Positions 57,576 through 64,000 of a DNA stretch of 64,000 bases are shown piece by piece. The translations under genes and the position numbers were made by a program. The stretch's first letter is position 1. Every line of letters starts with the position of its first letter. The stretch covers positions 186,001-250,000 of the forward strand of contig CAWIQD010000026.1 in assembly GCA_963837945.1 (NCBI GenBank), written 5' to 3'. A model generated the notes under the pieces. That model was not told where the DNA came from. It saw only the letters and a program-made list of their open reading frames with translations, and did not search any database. Origin of the DNA: CAVUBL01 sp963837945 (GTDB lineage: Bacteria; Acidobacteriota; Thermoanaerobaculia; Multivoradales; DATKCC01).

Positions 57576-58762
57576 GGCTTCTCCAGGACGGCGAGCCCGG
57601 GCAGGCGCTTGCCCGCGAGGAACTCGAGCGAGGCGCCGCCGCCGGTCGACACGTGGCCGATGGCGGCGAGCACTCCGGCGCGGTGGGCGGCCGCCACCGT
57701 CTCGCCGCCGCCCAGCACGGTGTAGGCGTCGAGCTCGGCCAGGGCGTGGGCCACGGCGTTGGTGCCGGCGTCGAAGGGCGGCGTCTCGAAGACCCCCAGC
57801 GGGCCGTTCCAGAAGAGGGTCCGGGCGTCGGAGAACGCCTCGAGGAAGCGCCGGCGGGTGGCCGGGCCGACGTCGAGCGCCATGGTCCCCTCGGGCACCT
57901 CGCCGGCCGCCACCGTCCGGGCCTCGTTCGCCGCTTCGGGGCTCGCCGCCACCACCAGGTCCTCGGGCAGGACGACCTCGACCCCGGCCTCCGAGGCCCG
58001 CTCGAGCAGCTCGCCGGCCAGCCCGATCCGCTCCCTGTCGACCAGCGAGTCGGCCATCTCGCAGCCGCGGGCGGCGAGGAAGGTGTTGGCCATGCCGCCG
58101 CCCAGGAGCAGCGTGTCGATCCGGGGCAGGAGGTTCTCGATGGTGTCGAGCTTGCCCTCGATCTTGGCGCCACCCAGGATCGCCACGAACGGCCGCTCGG
58201 GCTTGCCGAGGAGGCGCGAGAGGGCGGCCACCTCGCGCTCGACCAGGCGCCCGGCGGCCTTGCGCTCGAGCAGCTCCGGCACGCCGACCACCGAGGCGTG
58301 GGCGCGGTGGACGGTGCCGAAGGCGTCGCCGACGAAGACCTCGGCCAGACCGGCGAGGCGCCGGGCGAACTCCGGGTCGTTCTTCGTCTCGCCCTCGTGG
58401 AAGCGCAGGTTCTCGAGCAGGCAGAGCTCGCCCGGGGCGAGGCGGGCCACGATCCGCTCGACCTCGGGGCCGACCGAGTCCGGGGCGAAGCGCACCGGCA
58501 GCCCGAGCAGCTCGACCAGGCGCTCGGCCACCGGCCGCAGGCTGAAGCGCGGATCCGGCTTGCCCTTGGGCCGGCCGCAGTGGGAGGCGAGCACCAGGCG
58601 GGCCTCCCGGCCCAGGAGCTCACGGAGCGTCGGCAGGGCCTCGACCAGGCGGGTGTCGTCGGCCACCTCCCCGCCTTCGAGGGGCACGTTGAAGTCGACC
58701 CGGACGAAGCAGCGCGCACCGGCGAGCTCGCCCAGGTCGTCCAGGGCGTAGAGCTCGTTCAT
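57572..58762 (-). CDS. pgk: Phosphoglycerate kinase
   Basis: Pgk makes ATP from 1,3-bisphosphoglycerate. The 396-aa protein starts MNELYALDDLGELAGARCFV. Motifs are RVDFNVPLEGG, ASHCGRPKGK, LENLRFHEGE, FGTVHRAHAS, GGAKIEGKLDTIENLL and GGGETVAAAHR. Several usual residues are changed (GGAKIEGK instead of GGAKVSDK; GGGET instead of GGGDT), but the fold and catalytic arginine are intact. It overlaps gap (4 bp) and tpiA (4 bp). Confidence 0.95.
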   Translation of the reverse strand: MNELYALDDLGELAGARCFVRVDFNVPLEGGEVADDTRLVEALPTLRELLGREARLVLASHCGRPKGKPDPRFSLRPVAERLVELLGLPVRFAPDSVGPEVERIVARLAPGELCLLENLRFHEGETKNDPEFARRLAGLAEVFVGDAFGTVHRAHASVVGVPELLERKAAGRLVEREVAALSRLLGKPERPFVAILGGAKIEGKLDTIENLLPRIDTLLLGGGMANTFLAARGCEMADSLVDRERIGLAGELLERASEAGVEVVLPEDLVVAASPEAANEARTVAAGEVPEGTMALDVGPATRRRFLEAFSDARTLFWNGPLGVFETPPFDAGTNAVAHALAELDAYTVLGGGETVAAAHRAGVLAAIGHVSTGGGASLEFLAGKRLPGLAVLEKP

Positions 58763-59844
58763 CGTCGGATCCTCCTCGCTCGGGGCACGATCCCGCCGGC
58801 ACCTCGGGCCGAGGGCGCCTCCCCGCCGCCGGCCGCCCGGTGCATGTGGACGATCAGGTCGGCGAGGCGGTTGGCATAGCCCCACTCGTTGTCGTACCAG
58901 GCGACCACCCGGACCAGGCGCTCGCCGACCACCTGCACCAGGGGCAGGTCGACGGTCGCGGAGTACGGGCTGCCGATGAAGTCGGAGGAGACCAGCTCCT
59001 CCTCGGTCACCGCGAGGATCGCCGAGAGCGCTCCGGCCGCCGCCTCGCGGAAGGCGTCGCGCACCGTCTCGGCGTCGACCCCGGTGGCCAGGCGGGCCGA
59101 GAGGTCGACCAGCGAGCCGTCGGGCACCGGCACCCGGTAGGCGACGCCGTCGAAGCGGCCCGCGAGCTCGGGCATCACCCGCGGCAGCGCCTGGACCGCG
59201 TCGCTGGTCGTCGGGATCACGTTCGTGGCCGCGGCCCGGGCGCGCCGCGGATCGGGATGGGCCATGTCCATCAGGCGCTGGCTGTTGGTGTAGCAGTGGA
59301 CGGTCTGCATCAGGGCGTGCTCCAGCCCGAACCGGTCATGCAGCACACGCGCCAGGGGCGCCACGCAGTTGGTGGTGCACGAGGCGTTCGACACCACCCG
59401 GTGGCGCTCCGGATCGAAGCTCCGGTGGTTGATCCCGAAGCAGAAGGTGGCGTCGACGCCCTCGGCGGCGGCCGACACCACCACGCGCTCGACCGTCCCG
59501 CCGGGCGCCGAGAGGTGGCCCGCCGCCAGGCTCCGCTCGCGGAACTGCCCCGTCGACTCCACCACCACCTCGGCCCAGGTCCCGTCCCAGGGCACCGCCG
59601 CGGGGACGGCCTCCCGGAAGACCGGCACCCGCCGTCCGTCGAGGACGAGGGCCCCCGGCTCGGACCGCACCTCGCCGGCGTACGGTCCGTGGAGCGTGTC
59701 GTGGGCGATCAACCGGGCGAGCACCGCCGGCTCGGCCTGGTCGTTGATCGCCACCAGCTCGAGGTCCGGGCGCTCGCGGACGATCCGCAGCAGCGCGCGG
59801 CCCACCCGGCCGAGGCCGTTGACGGCGATCCGTGCGCTGGTCAT
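58759..59844 (-). CDS. gap: Glyceraldehyde-3-phosphate dehydrogenase, phosphate loop altered
   Basis: 361 aa. NAD-binding start IAVNGLGRVGRALLR, catalytic Cys156 (SNASCTTNCVAPL) and His183 (MQTVHCYTNSQR). In most GAPDHs the inorganic phosphate is held by a TGAAKA loop; here the equivalent segment is TTSDAVQAL (about 212-220), so the glycine and lysine are missing. The C-terminal WYDNEWGYANRL is standard. The operon position (first gene, before pgk and tpiA) still argues for a glycolytic role. A GapB- or Epd-like paralogue is possible. Confidence 0.9.
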   Translation of the reverse strand: MTSARIAVNGLGRVGRALLRIVRERPDLELVAINDQAEPAVLARLIAHDTLHGPYAGEVRSEPGALVLDGRRVPVFREAVPAAVPWDGTWAEVVVESTGQFRERSLAAGHLSAPGGTVERVVVSAAAEGVDATFCFGINHRSFDPERHRVVSNASCTTNCVAPLARVLHDRFGLEHALMQTVHCYTNSQRLMDMAHPDPRRARAAATNVIPTTSDAVQALPRVMPELAGRFDGVAYRVPVPDGSLVDLSARLATGVDAETVRDAFREAAAGALSAILAVTEEELVSSDFIGSPYSATVDLPLVQVVGERLVRVVAWYDNEWGYANRLADLIVHMHRAAGGGEAPSARGAGGIVPRARRIRR

Positions 59845-59970
59845 CGCGAGCTCCGCCGGGGGGGAGCGGGTACCGGAGACGTCATGATCGGTCGAAGGAC
59901 GGGCGGGGAGGAGGAACGGCCGCGGTACCGAAGTCTACCACCGGCGGCCCGCGCGCCGGGGAGGCCGCGC

Positions 59971-61128
59971 CTACGCCTCGGGGTCCGTCCGGCGATTGGC
60001 CGGGCCGGTCACCAGGCGCGCGGGCGCCGGCAGGAAGACCACCCGGCCGCGCCCGGCCCGCTTGGCCCGGTAGAGGGCGGCGTCGGCGGCGGTCAGGAGG
60101 TTCTCCGCGCCCGGCGCCCGGTCGCCCTCGACCCCCGCCGCCACGCTCCCACCGATCGAGACGGTCACCCCGACGCGCTCTCCGCCCGCGCCCGGCACCC
60201 AGGCCGAACCGACGGCGATCCGCAGCGCCTCGGCGACCGCGCGCGCGGCGGCGGTCCCGGTCTCGGGCAGGACGATCAGGAACTCCTCGCCGCCATAGCG
60301 GCCGAGCAGGTCGCTCTGGCGCAGCCGGTCGGCGAGCACCCGGCCGACCTCGCGCAGGAGGGCGTCGCCGACCAGGTGCCCGTGCCGGTCGTTGACCGCC
60401 TTGAAGCGGTCGAGGTCGAGCATCAGGACGGCGAGCGGGCGAGCGTAGCGCTGCATGCGCTCGACCTCGCGATCGAGCAGCGCGAGGATGGTGCCCCGGC
60501 GCAGCGCCCCGGTGAGCCCCTCCCAGGTCGCGGCCTCGAGCAGGGTCGCGCTCTCGACCAGCGCCGCGATCTGGAACGAGACCAGGTGGAGAAGCTCGAG
60601 CTCGCCGGCGGAGCAGGAGCCCCCCGCGGCCTTGGGCCCGACGACCAGGAGGCCCACCAGGTCGTCCCGGCGCAGGAGCGGGATCACCCAGTCGGCGTCG
60701 AGCTCGGTGAAACAGCGGGCGAGCGCCGGGGAGTCGGCGGTCAGGGCGGTCGCCCGCTGGCACCGGCGCATCCGGCGTAGCGCGAGCAACGGCGCCGGGT
60801 CGGGGTCGGCGGCGCCGGGCCGGCAATCGGCACCGGCGACGGTCGAGGCGAGCAAGCGGGGCTGGTGATGGCGCCGGTCGAGGTCCGCGAGCGAAACCGC
60901 GCGCACTCCCAGCAGATCGCGGAAGCGCTCGACCGTGAGCCGGGCCATCGGCTCGAGGTCGCCCAGCGCAGCGAGCTCGGCCGCCAGCCGGAAGACCTCC
61001 CGTTCGAGGGTGAGAAGGCGGGGCTCGTGCGCCACGGTCCGCTCGTTCGCCCACCGGGCCTCGGGTGGCACGACGACGGAGGACGGGTCCTTCGATGCGC
61101 GGCCGAAACGCGACACGCCCTCGATCAT
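59971..61128 (-). CDS. GAF-GGDEF diguanylate cyclase
   Basis: 385 aa. A GAF domain (about 60-205) is followed by GGDEF (about 215-375) with RYGGEEFLIVLPET and RQSD five residues before as inhibitory site. No transmembrane segment, so it is cytosolic. I use ATG 61128; the frame opens farther upstream but overlaps tsaD antisense. It is divergent from tsaD. It is a close domain-level relative of the GGDEF protein at 48839. Confidence 0.9.
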   Translation of the reverse strand: MIEGVSRFGRASKDPSSVVVPPEARWANERTVAHEPRLLTLEREVFRLAAELAALGDLEPMARLTVERFRDLLGVRAVSLADLDRRHHQPRLLASTVAGADCRPGAADPDPAPLLALRRMRRCQRATALTADSPALARCFTELDADWVIPLLRRDDLVGLLVVGPKAAGGSCSAGELELLHLVSFQIAALVESATLLEAATWEGLTGALRRGTILALLDREVERMQRYARPLAVLMLDLDRFKAVNDRHGHLVGDALLREVGRVLADRLRQSDLLGRYGGEEFLIVLPETGTAAARAVAEALRIAVGSAWVPGAGGERVGVTVSIGGSVAAGVEGDRAPGAENLLTAADAALYRAKRAGRGRVVFLPAPARLVTGPANRRTDPEA

Positions 61129-61274
61129 GACACGGAGCCCGTCGCCGGCGACCGGGGAGAATCCCTCAGGCCGCTCCGGCGCGAGGCCCCAGCCGGGCGC
61201 CGGCCCGGCCGCCGGCGCGGTAACATCGCCGAGCGCGCCGCGCCCCTGGCGGCGGCGATCCCCGAAGGCTCCCC

Positions 61275-62357
61275 GTGCCGCGCTCCCCAGCCTCGCCCCT
61301 CGTCCTGGGCATCGAGACCTCCTGCGACGACACCGCCTGCGCCCTGGTCGACGGCCGTGGGCGCGTGCTCTCCTCGGTGGTCTCGAGCCAGCTCGCCGCC
61401 CACCGGCCGTACGGCGGGGTGGTGCCGGAGATCGCCTCCCGCGAGCACCTCGCGAACTGGCCGCCGGTCTCCGCCGCGGCGCTCGCCGAGGCGGGGGTGG
61501 CGCTCGCCGACGTCGACGCGGTCGCGGCCACCCGCGGGCCGGGCCTGGTGGGATCGCTCCTGGTCGGCCTGTCGCTCGGCAAGGCACTCGCCTTCGGCCT
61601 CGGGCGGCCGTTCCACGCCGTCCACCACCTCGAGGGGCACCTCGTCTCGCCGTTCCTGCGCCCGCCGGGCGACGGCGGCGCTCCTGCCGAGCCGGTGCCG
61701 GAGGCGTTCACCGGCCTGGTGCTCTCGGGAGGCCACACGACCCTGGTCGAGGTGGCGGACGGTGGGGTGACGACCCTCGCCGAGACCCGCGACGACGCCA
61801 TCGGCGAGTCGTTCGACAAGGTCGGCAAGCGCCTCGGGCTGCCCTATCCCCAGGGCCCGCGGGTCGACGAGCTCTCGGAGCTCGGCGAGGCCGGCCGCCG
61901 GCCCTTCGCGGTGCCCTCGTGCGGCCCCGACAGTCTCGACTTCTCGTACTCCGGCCTGAAGACCCAGACGCTCGCGGCGATCGAGGCCCTCGAGCGCAGC
62001 GGCGTCGCGACGGGTCCCGCGCCCGCGGAGCCGGTCTTCCCGCCCGCGGTGCTCGACCTGCTTGCCGGCTTCCGGGCGGCGGCGGTGGGCCAGGTGCTCG
62101 ACCGCCTCGAGCGGCTCCGGCGCGGCCGGGGGATCGGAGGCGTGCTCGCGGTCTCCGGCGGCGCGGCCGCGAACCGCCTGCTGCGCCGCGAGCTCGCCGT
62201 CTGGGCCGGGGCGGAGGGGATCGAGCTGCGCCTGGTGCCGCTCGTCTACTCCGGTGACAACGCCGCCATGATCGCCTTCGCCGCCCTGCTCCGGGAGCTC
62301 CGCGGCGAGCACGACGACCCCCTGGCCGCCGAGGCCGCCTCGCGGATTCCCCTGTAG
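61275..62357 (+). CDS. tsaD: tRNA N6-adenosine threonylcarbamoyltransferase TsaD
   Basis: TsaD transfers threonylcarbamoyl to A37 of ANN-decoding tRNAs, with TsaB and TsaE. The 360-aa protein has LGIETSCDDTACALVD, GLVGSLLVGLSLGKALA, metal ligands His118 and His122 (HHLEGH), VLSGGHTTLVEV and VSGGAAANRLLRREL. GTG 61275 gives the family N-terminus. rpiA follows after 59 bp. Confidence 0.96.
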   Translation: MPRSPASPLVLGIETSCDDTACALVDGRGRVLSSVVSSQLAAHRPYGGVVPEIASREHLANWPPVSAAALAEAGVALADVDAVAATRGPGLVGSLLVGLSLGKALAFGLGRPFHAVHHLEGHLVSPFLRPPGDGGAPAEPVPEAFTGLVLSGGHTTLVEVADGGVTTLAETRDDAIGESFDKVGKRLGLPYPQGPRVDELSELGEAGRRPFAVPSCGPDSLDFSYSGLKTQTLAAIEALERSGVATGPAPAEPVFPPAVLDLLAGFRAAAVGQVLDRLERLRRGRGIGGVLAVSGGAAANRLLRRELAVWAGAEGIELRLVPLVYSGDNAAMIAFAALLRELRGEHDDPLAAEAASRIPL

Positions 62358-62416
62358 AATCCCCCCGTCCGACCCACGCCAGGACCAGGGTTCCGCTCGT
62401 CAGGAGACTCGTTCCG

Positions 62417-63121
62417 ATGAAATGGCCGACCAGCGACCGGTTCCGCGAGTGGTCCGGGGAGATTTCGAACCGGGCGGAGAAGGAGGCGGTCGCCGAGCGG
62501 CTGGCCCGCCAGGTCGTCGGCGGCCAGGTGATCGGCGCCGGCTCGGGCTCGACCGCCTTCCTCGCGCTCCACGCCATCGCCCGGCGGATCGAGCGCGAGG
62601 GGCTCGCGGTGACCGCGGTGCCGACCTCGACCGAGGTGGCGCTCGCCTGCTCCGCGCTCGGCATCCCCACCACCGGCCTCGCCGAGGCGCGGCCCGACTG
62701 GGGGTTCGACGGCGCCGACGAGGTCGCCGACCTGGACGGTGTCGTGGGCCTGCTCAAGGGCCGGGGCGGCGCGATGTTCCGCGAGAAGCTGGTGATGGCC
62801 AGCCAGGCGAAGACCTTCATCCTGATCGACCGCTCGAAGCGGGTCGAGCGCCTGGGCACCCGCTTCCCGGTGCCGGTCGAGACCGACCCCGAGGCGCTCC
62901 ACCTGGTCGTCGAGCGCCTGGCGCGCCTCGGCGCCACGGACACCAGATTGCGCGCGGCGGCGAGCAAGGACGGCCCGGTGCTCACCGAGGCCGGCAACCT
63001 GATCCTCGACGCCCGCTTCCCGGAGATCGCCGCCACCCTCGAGGCCGAGATCAAGGCGGTCCCGGGGGTGATCGAGTCCGGCCTGTTCGTCGGCTACCCG
63101 GTCGAGATCCTGAGCCCTTGA
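62417..63121 (+). CDS. rpiA: Ribose-5-phosphate isomerase A
   Basis: RpiA interconverts ribose-5-phosphate and ribulose-5-phosphate. The 234-aa protein has GAGSGSTAFLALHAIA, TSTEVALACSALGIPT, WGFDGADEVADLDG and LKGRGGAMFREKLVM, with catalytic Asp and Lys. TAGAAT at 62356 could be the -10 site, about 60 bp before the ATG. Confidence 0.95.
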   Translation: MKWPTSDRFREWSGEISNRAEKEAVAERLARQVVGGQVIGAGSGSTAFLALHAIARRIEREGLAVTAVPTSTEVALACSALGIPTTGLAEARPDWGFDGADEVADLDGVVGLLKGRGGAMFREKLVMASQAKTFILIDRSKRVERLGTRFPVPVETDPEALHLVVERLARLGATDTRLRAAASKDGPVLTEAGNLILDARFPEIAATLEAEIKAVPGVIESGLFVGYPVEILSP

Positions 63122-63272
63122 GGCCTCGCGCCCGCCGGCATGCTCCTGCCACGCGGATCGCAGGGTATACTCGCTCTCCGATTCAAGTGTCGAAGCGTGT
63201 TGGCGCCGCGGGCGCGACGGCCCGGACCCGCCAACAAGACCGTACGAGCGAGATCTCGAAGGAGAGCACCCG

Positions 63273-64000
63273 ATGAAGTCCGGAGCCCGCCCTCTCCGGT
63301 GCGCTTGCGCCTCGCTGTCGTTCGCCCTCGCCGCGGCCGGGCTCCTCCTCCCGGCCGCCTCCGCCCAGAGCCTGCAGCCCACGCCGGCCTCGCTCGACCG
63401 CCAGAACCGGGAGGCCCGGCTCCACGAGTACACCTACCTGGTGACCCCGGCCCAGGTGCGAAAGTTCGTCGAGCTCGGCTACCTGGTCCGGGTCCCGGGC
63501 GACCGGGACTACGAGGTCAAGCCCGGGGTGGACTTCCCGTACGCCCGCCCCGCGGTCAAGCTCTTCCTGGAGCGGCTCGCCGCCGACTTCCACTCCGGCT
63601 GCGGCGAGCGCCTGACGGTCACCAGCCTGACCCGCCCGAAGAGCCGCCAGCCGTGGAACGCCTCGCCCCGGTCGGTCCACCCGACCGGCATCGCGGTCGA
63701 CCTGCGGGTCCCGGCGACCACCCGCTGCCGGCGCTGGCTCGCGACCCACCTCGTCACGCTCGAGGGCGACGGCGTCCTCGAGGCGAACCGGGAGCACAAC
63801 CCGCCCCACTACCACGTCGCGGTCTTTCCCGAGCCCTACCGGGAATACCTGGCGAGCCTCGACACCGCGAGCCCCGCGCCGGCCGAGGCGCCCAGCCCGG
63901 CCGCGGTGGCCGCCGCCCTGCGCTACCAGGTGCGCCGCGGCGACACCCTCTGGCACATCGCCCACAGCCACGGCACCAGCGTCGACGAGATCAAGGCCGC
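63273..64000 (+). CDS. Secreted DUF5715-like peptidase-fold protein with LysM (3' end outside window)
   Basis: 242 codons are visible before the window ends. A signal peptide (residues 1-32, ending AASAQS) precedes a domain (about 40-190) with TSLTRPKSRQPWNASPRS and HPTGIAVDL, plus HNPPHYHVAVFP. His and Asp in these positions fit a D,D-peptidase-like (M15) zinc site. A LysM repeat starts near residue 220 (YQVRRGDTLWHIAHSHGTS). The likely role is cell-wall binding or editing. GGAGAG lies 9 bases before the ATG. Confidence 0.8.
   Translation, partial: MKSGARPLRCACASLSFALAAAGLLLPAASAQSLQPTPASLDRQNREARLHEYTYLVTPAQVRKFVELGYLVRVPGDRDYEVKPGVDFPYARPAVKLFLERLAADFHSGCGERLTVTSLTRPKSRQPWNASPRSVHPTGIAVDLRVPATTRCRRWLATHLVTLEGDGVLEANREHNPPHYHVAVFPEPYREYLASLDTASPAPAEAPSPAAVAAALRYQVRRGDTLWHIAHSHGTSVDEIKA

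Overview
The window is very GC-rich DNA (roughly 70% by eye) with tightly packed, often overlapping genes. The gene content (bactofilin, bacillithiol synthesis, an acidobacterial-looking dnaA-dnaN-recF-gyrB-gyrA block, a RimK/RimB cluster, two YidD proteins and an UnbV/UnbU pair) suggests a free-living bacterium. My best guess is the Acidobacteriota, perhaps a Thermoanaerobaculia-like lineage. That placement is an inference from gene style; no marker was searched.

Layout. Positions 1-9100 carry the replication block on the minus strand: gyrA (runs off the left edge), gyrB, recF, dnaN, dnaA. A likely oriC lies at 9101-9300, with weaker DnaA-box-like sites also between dnaA and dnaN. Positions 9301-13385 are an overlapping minus-strand operon (rimB, rimK, an AstE-like hydrolase, sppA). 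Positions 13386-13955 hold no protein gene but contain an excellent sigma-54 promoter sequence pointing into a C/A-rich, apparently non-coding stretch. Next come mutY, a double cyclic-nucleotide-binding protein, an 88-bp tandem repeat, an aminotransferase, recR, ybaB, dnaX and the SRP RNA. Positions 20865-29411 run rightward: tadA, two tRNA-Ser, rpmH-rnpA-yidD-yidC-jag, a relic flanked by a perfect inverted repeat, rsmG-parA-parB and a bactofilin, with parS-like sites just before rsmG. Positions 29427-33041 are a leftward membrane group (phosphatase-like protein, small membrane protein, two signal peptidases). Positions 33546-38015 hold comEA behind a structured leader, a pseudopilin, cutA, a trans-sulfuration enzyme divergent from mtnA, and a small membrane protein. 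tmRNA, two unknown genes and dusB follow. Positions 40915-45871 are a bacillithiol operon (methyltransferase, bshC, bshB1, bshA, yigZ). Positions 45957-55801 contain a DUF4870 protein, a second yidD, a peptide transporter, a PDZ-GAF-GGDEF protein, DUF971, the UnbV/UnbU pair, mobA, a cyclophilin and a cold-shock protein. Positions 56140-64000 hold tRNA-Leu, secG and the gap-pgk-tpiA glycolytic operon, a GAF-GGDEF protein, tsaD, rpiA and a truncated LysM-containing peptidase-like gene.

How it fits together. The minus-strand dnaA-gyrA block and the plus-strand rpmH-to-parB block are the two halves of the ancestral bacterial origin neighbourhood, here separated by about 12 kb of housekeeping genes. 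Most operons use 4-bp ATGA or GTGA overlaps, which suggests translational coupling. Several plus-strand genes instead have a -10-like hexamer exactly six bases before the start codon, which suggests leaderless mRNAs.

Caveat. Six conserved genes (dnaN, dnaX, rnpA, the bactofilin, the cNMP-binding protein and the phosphatase-like protein) each contain one single-base frameshift. Because several are essential, I read these as base-calling or assembly errors, and I give coordinates for the corrected genes.
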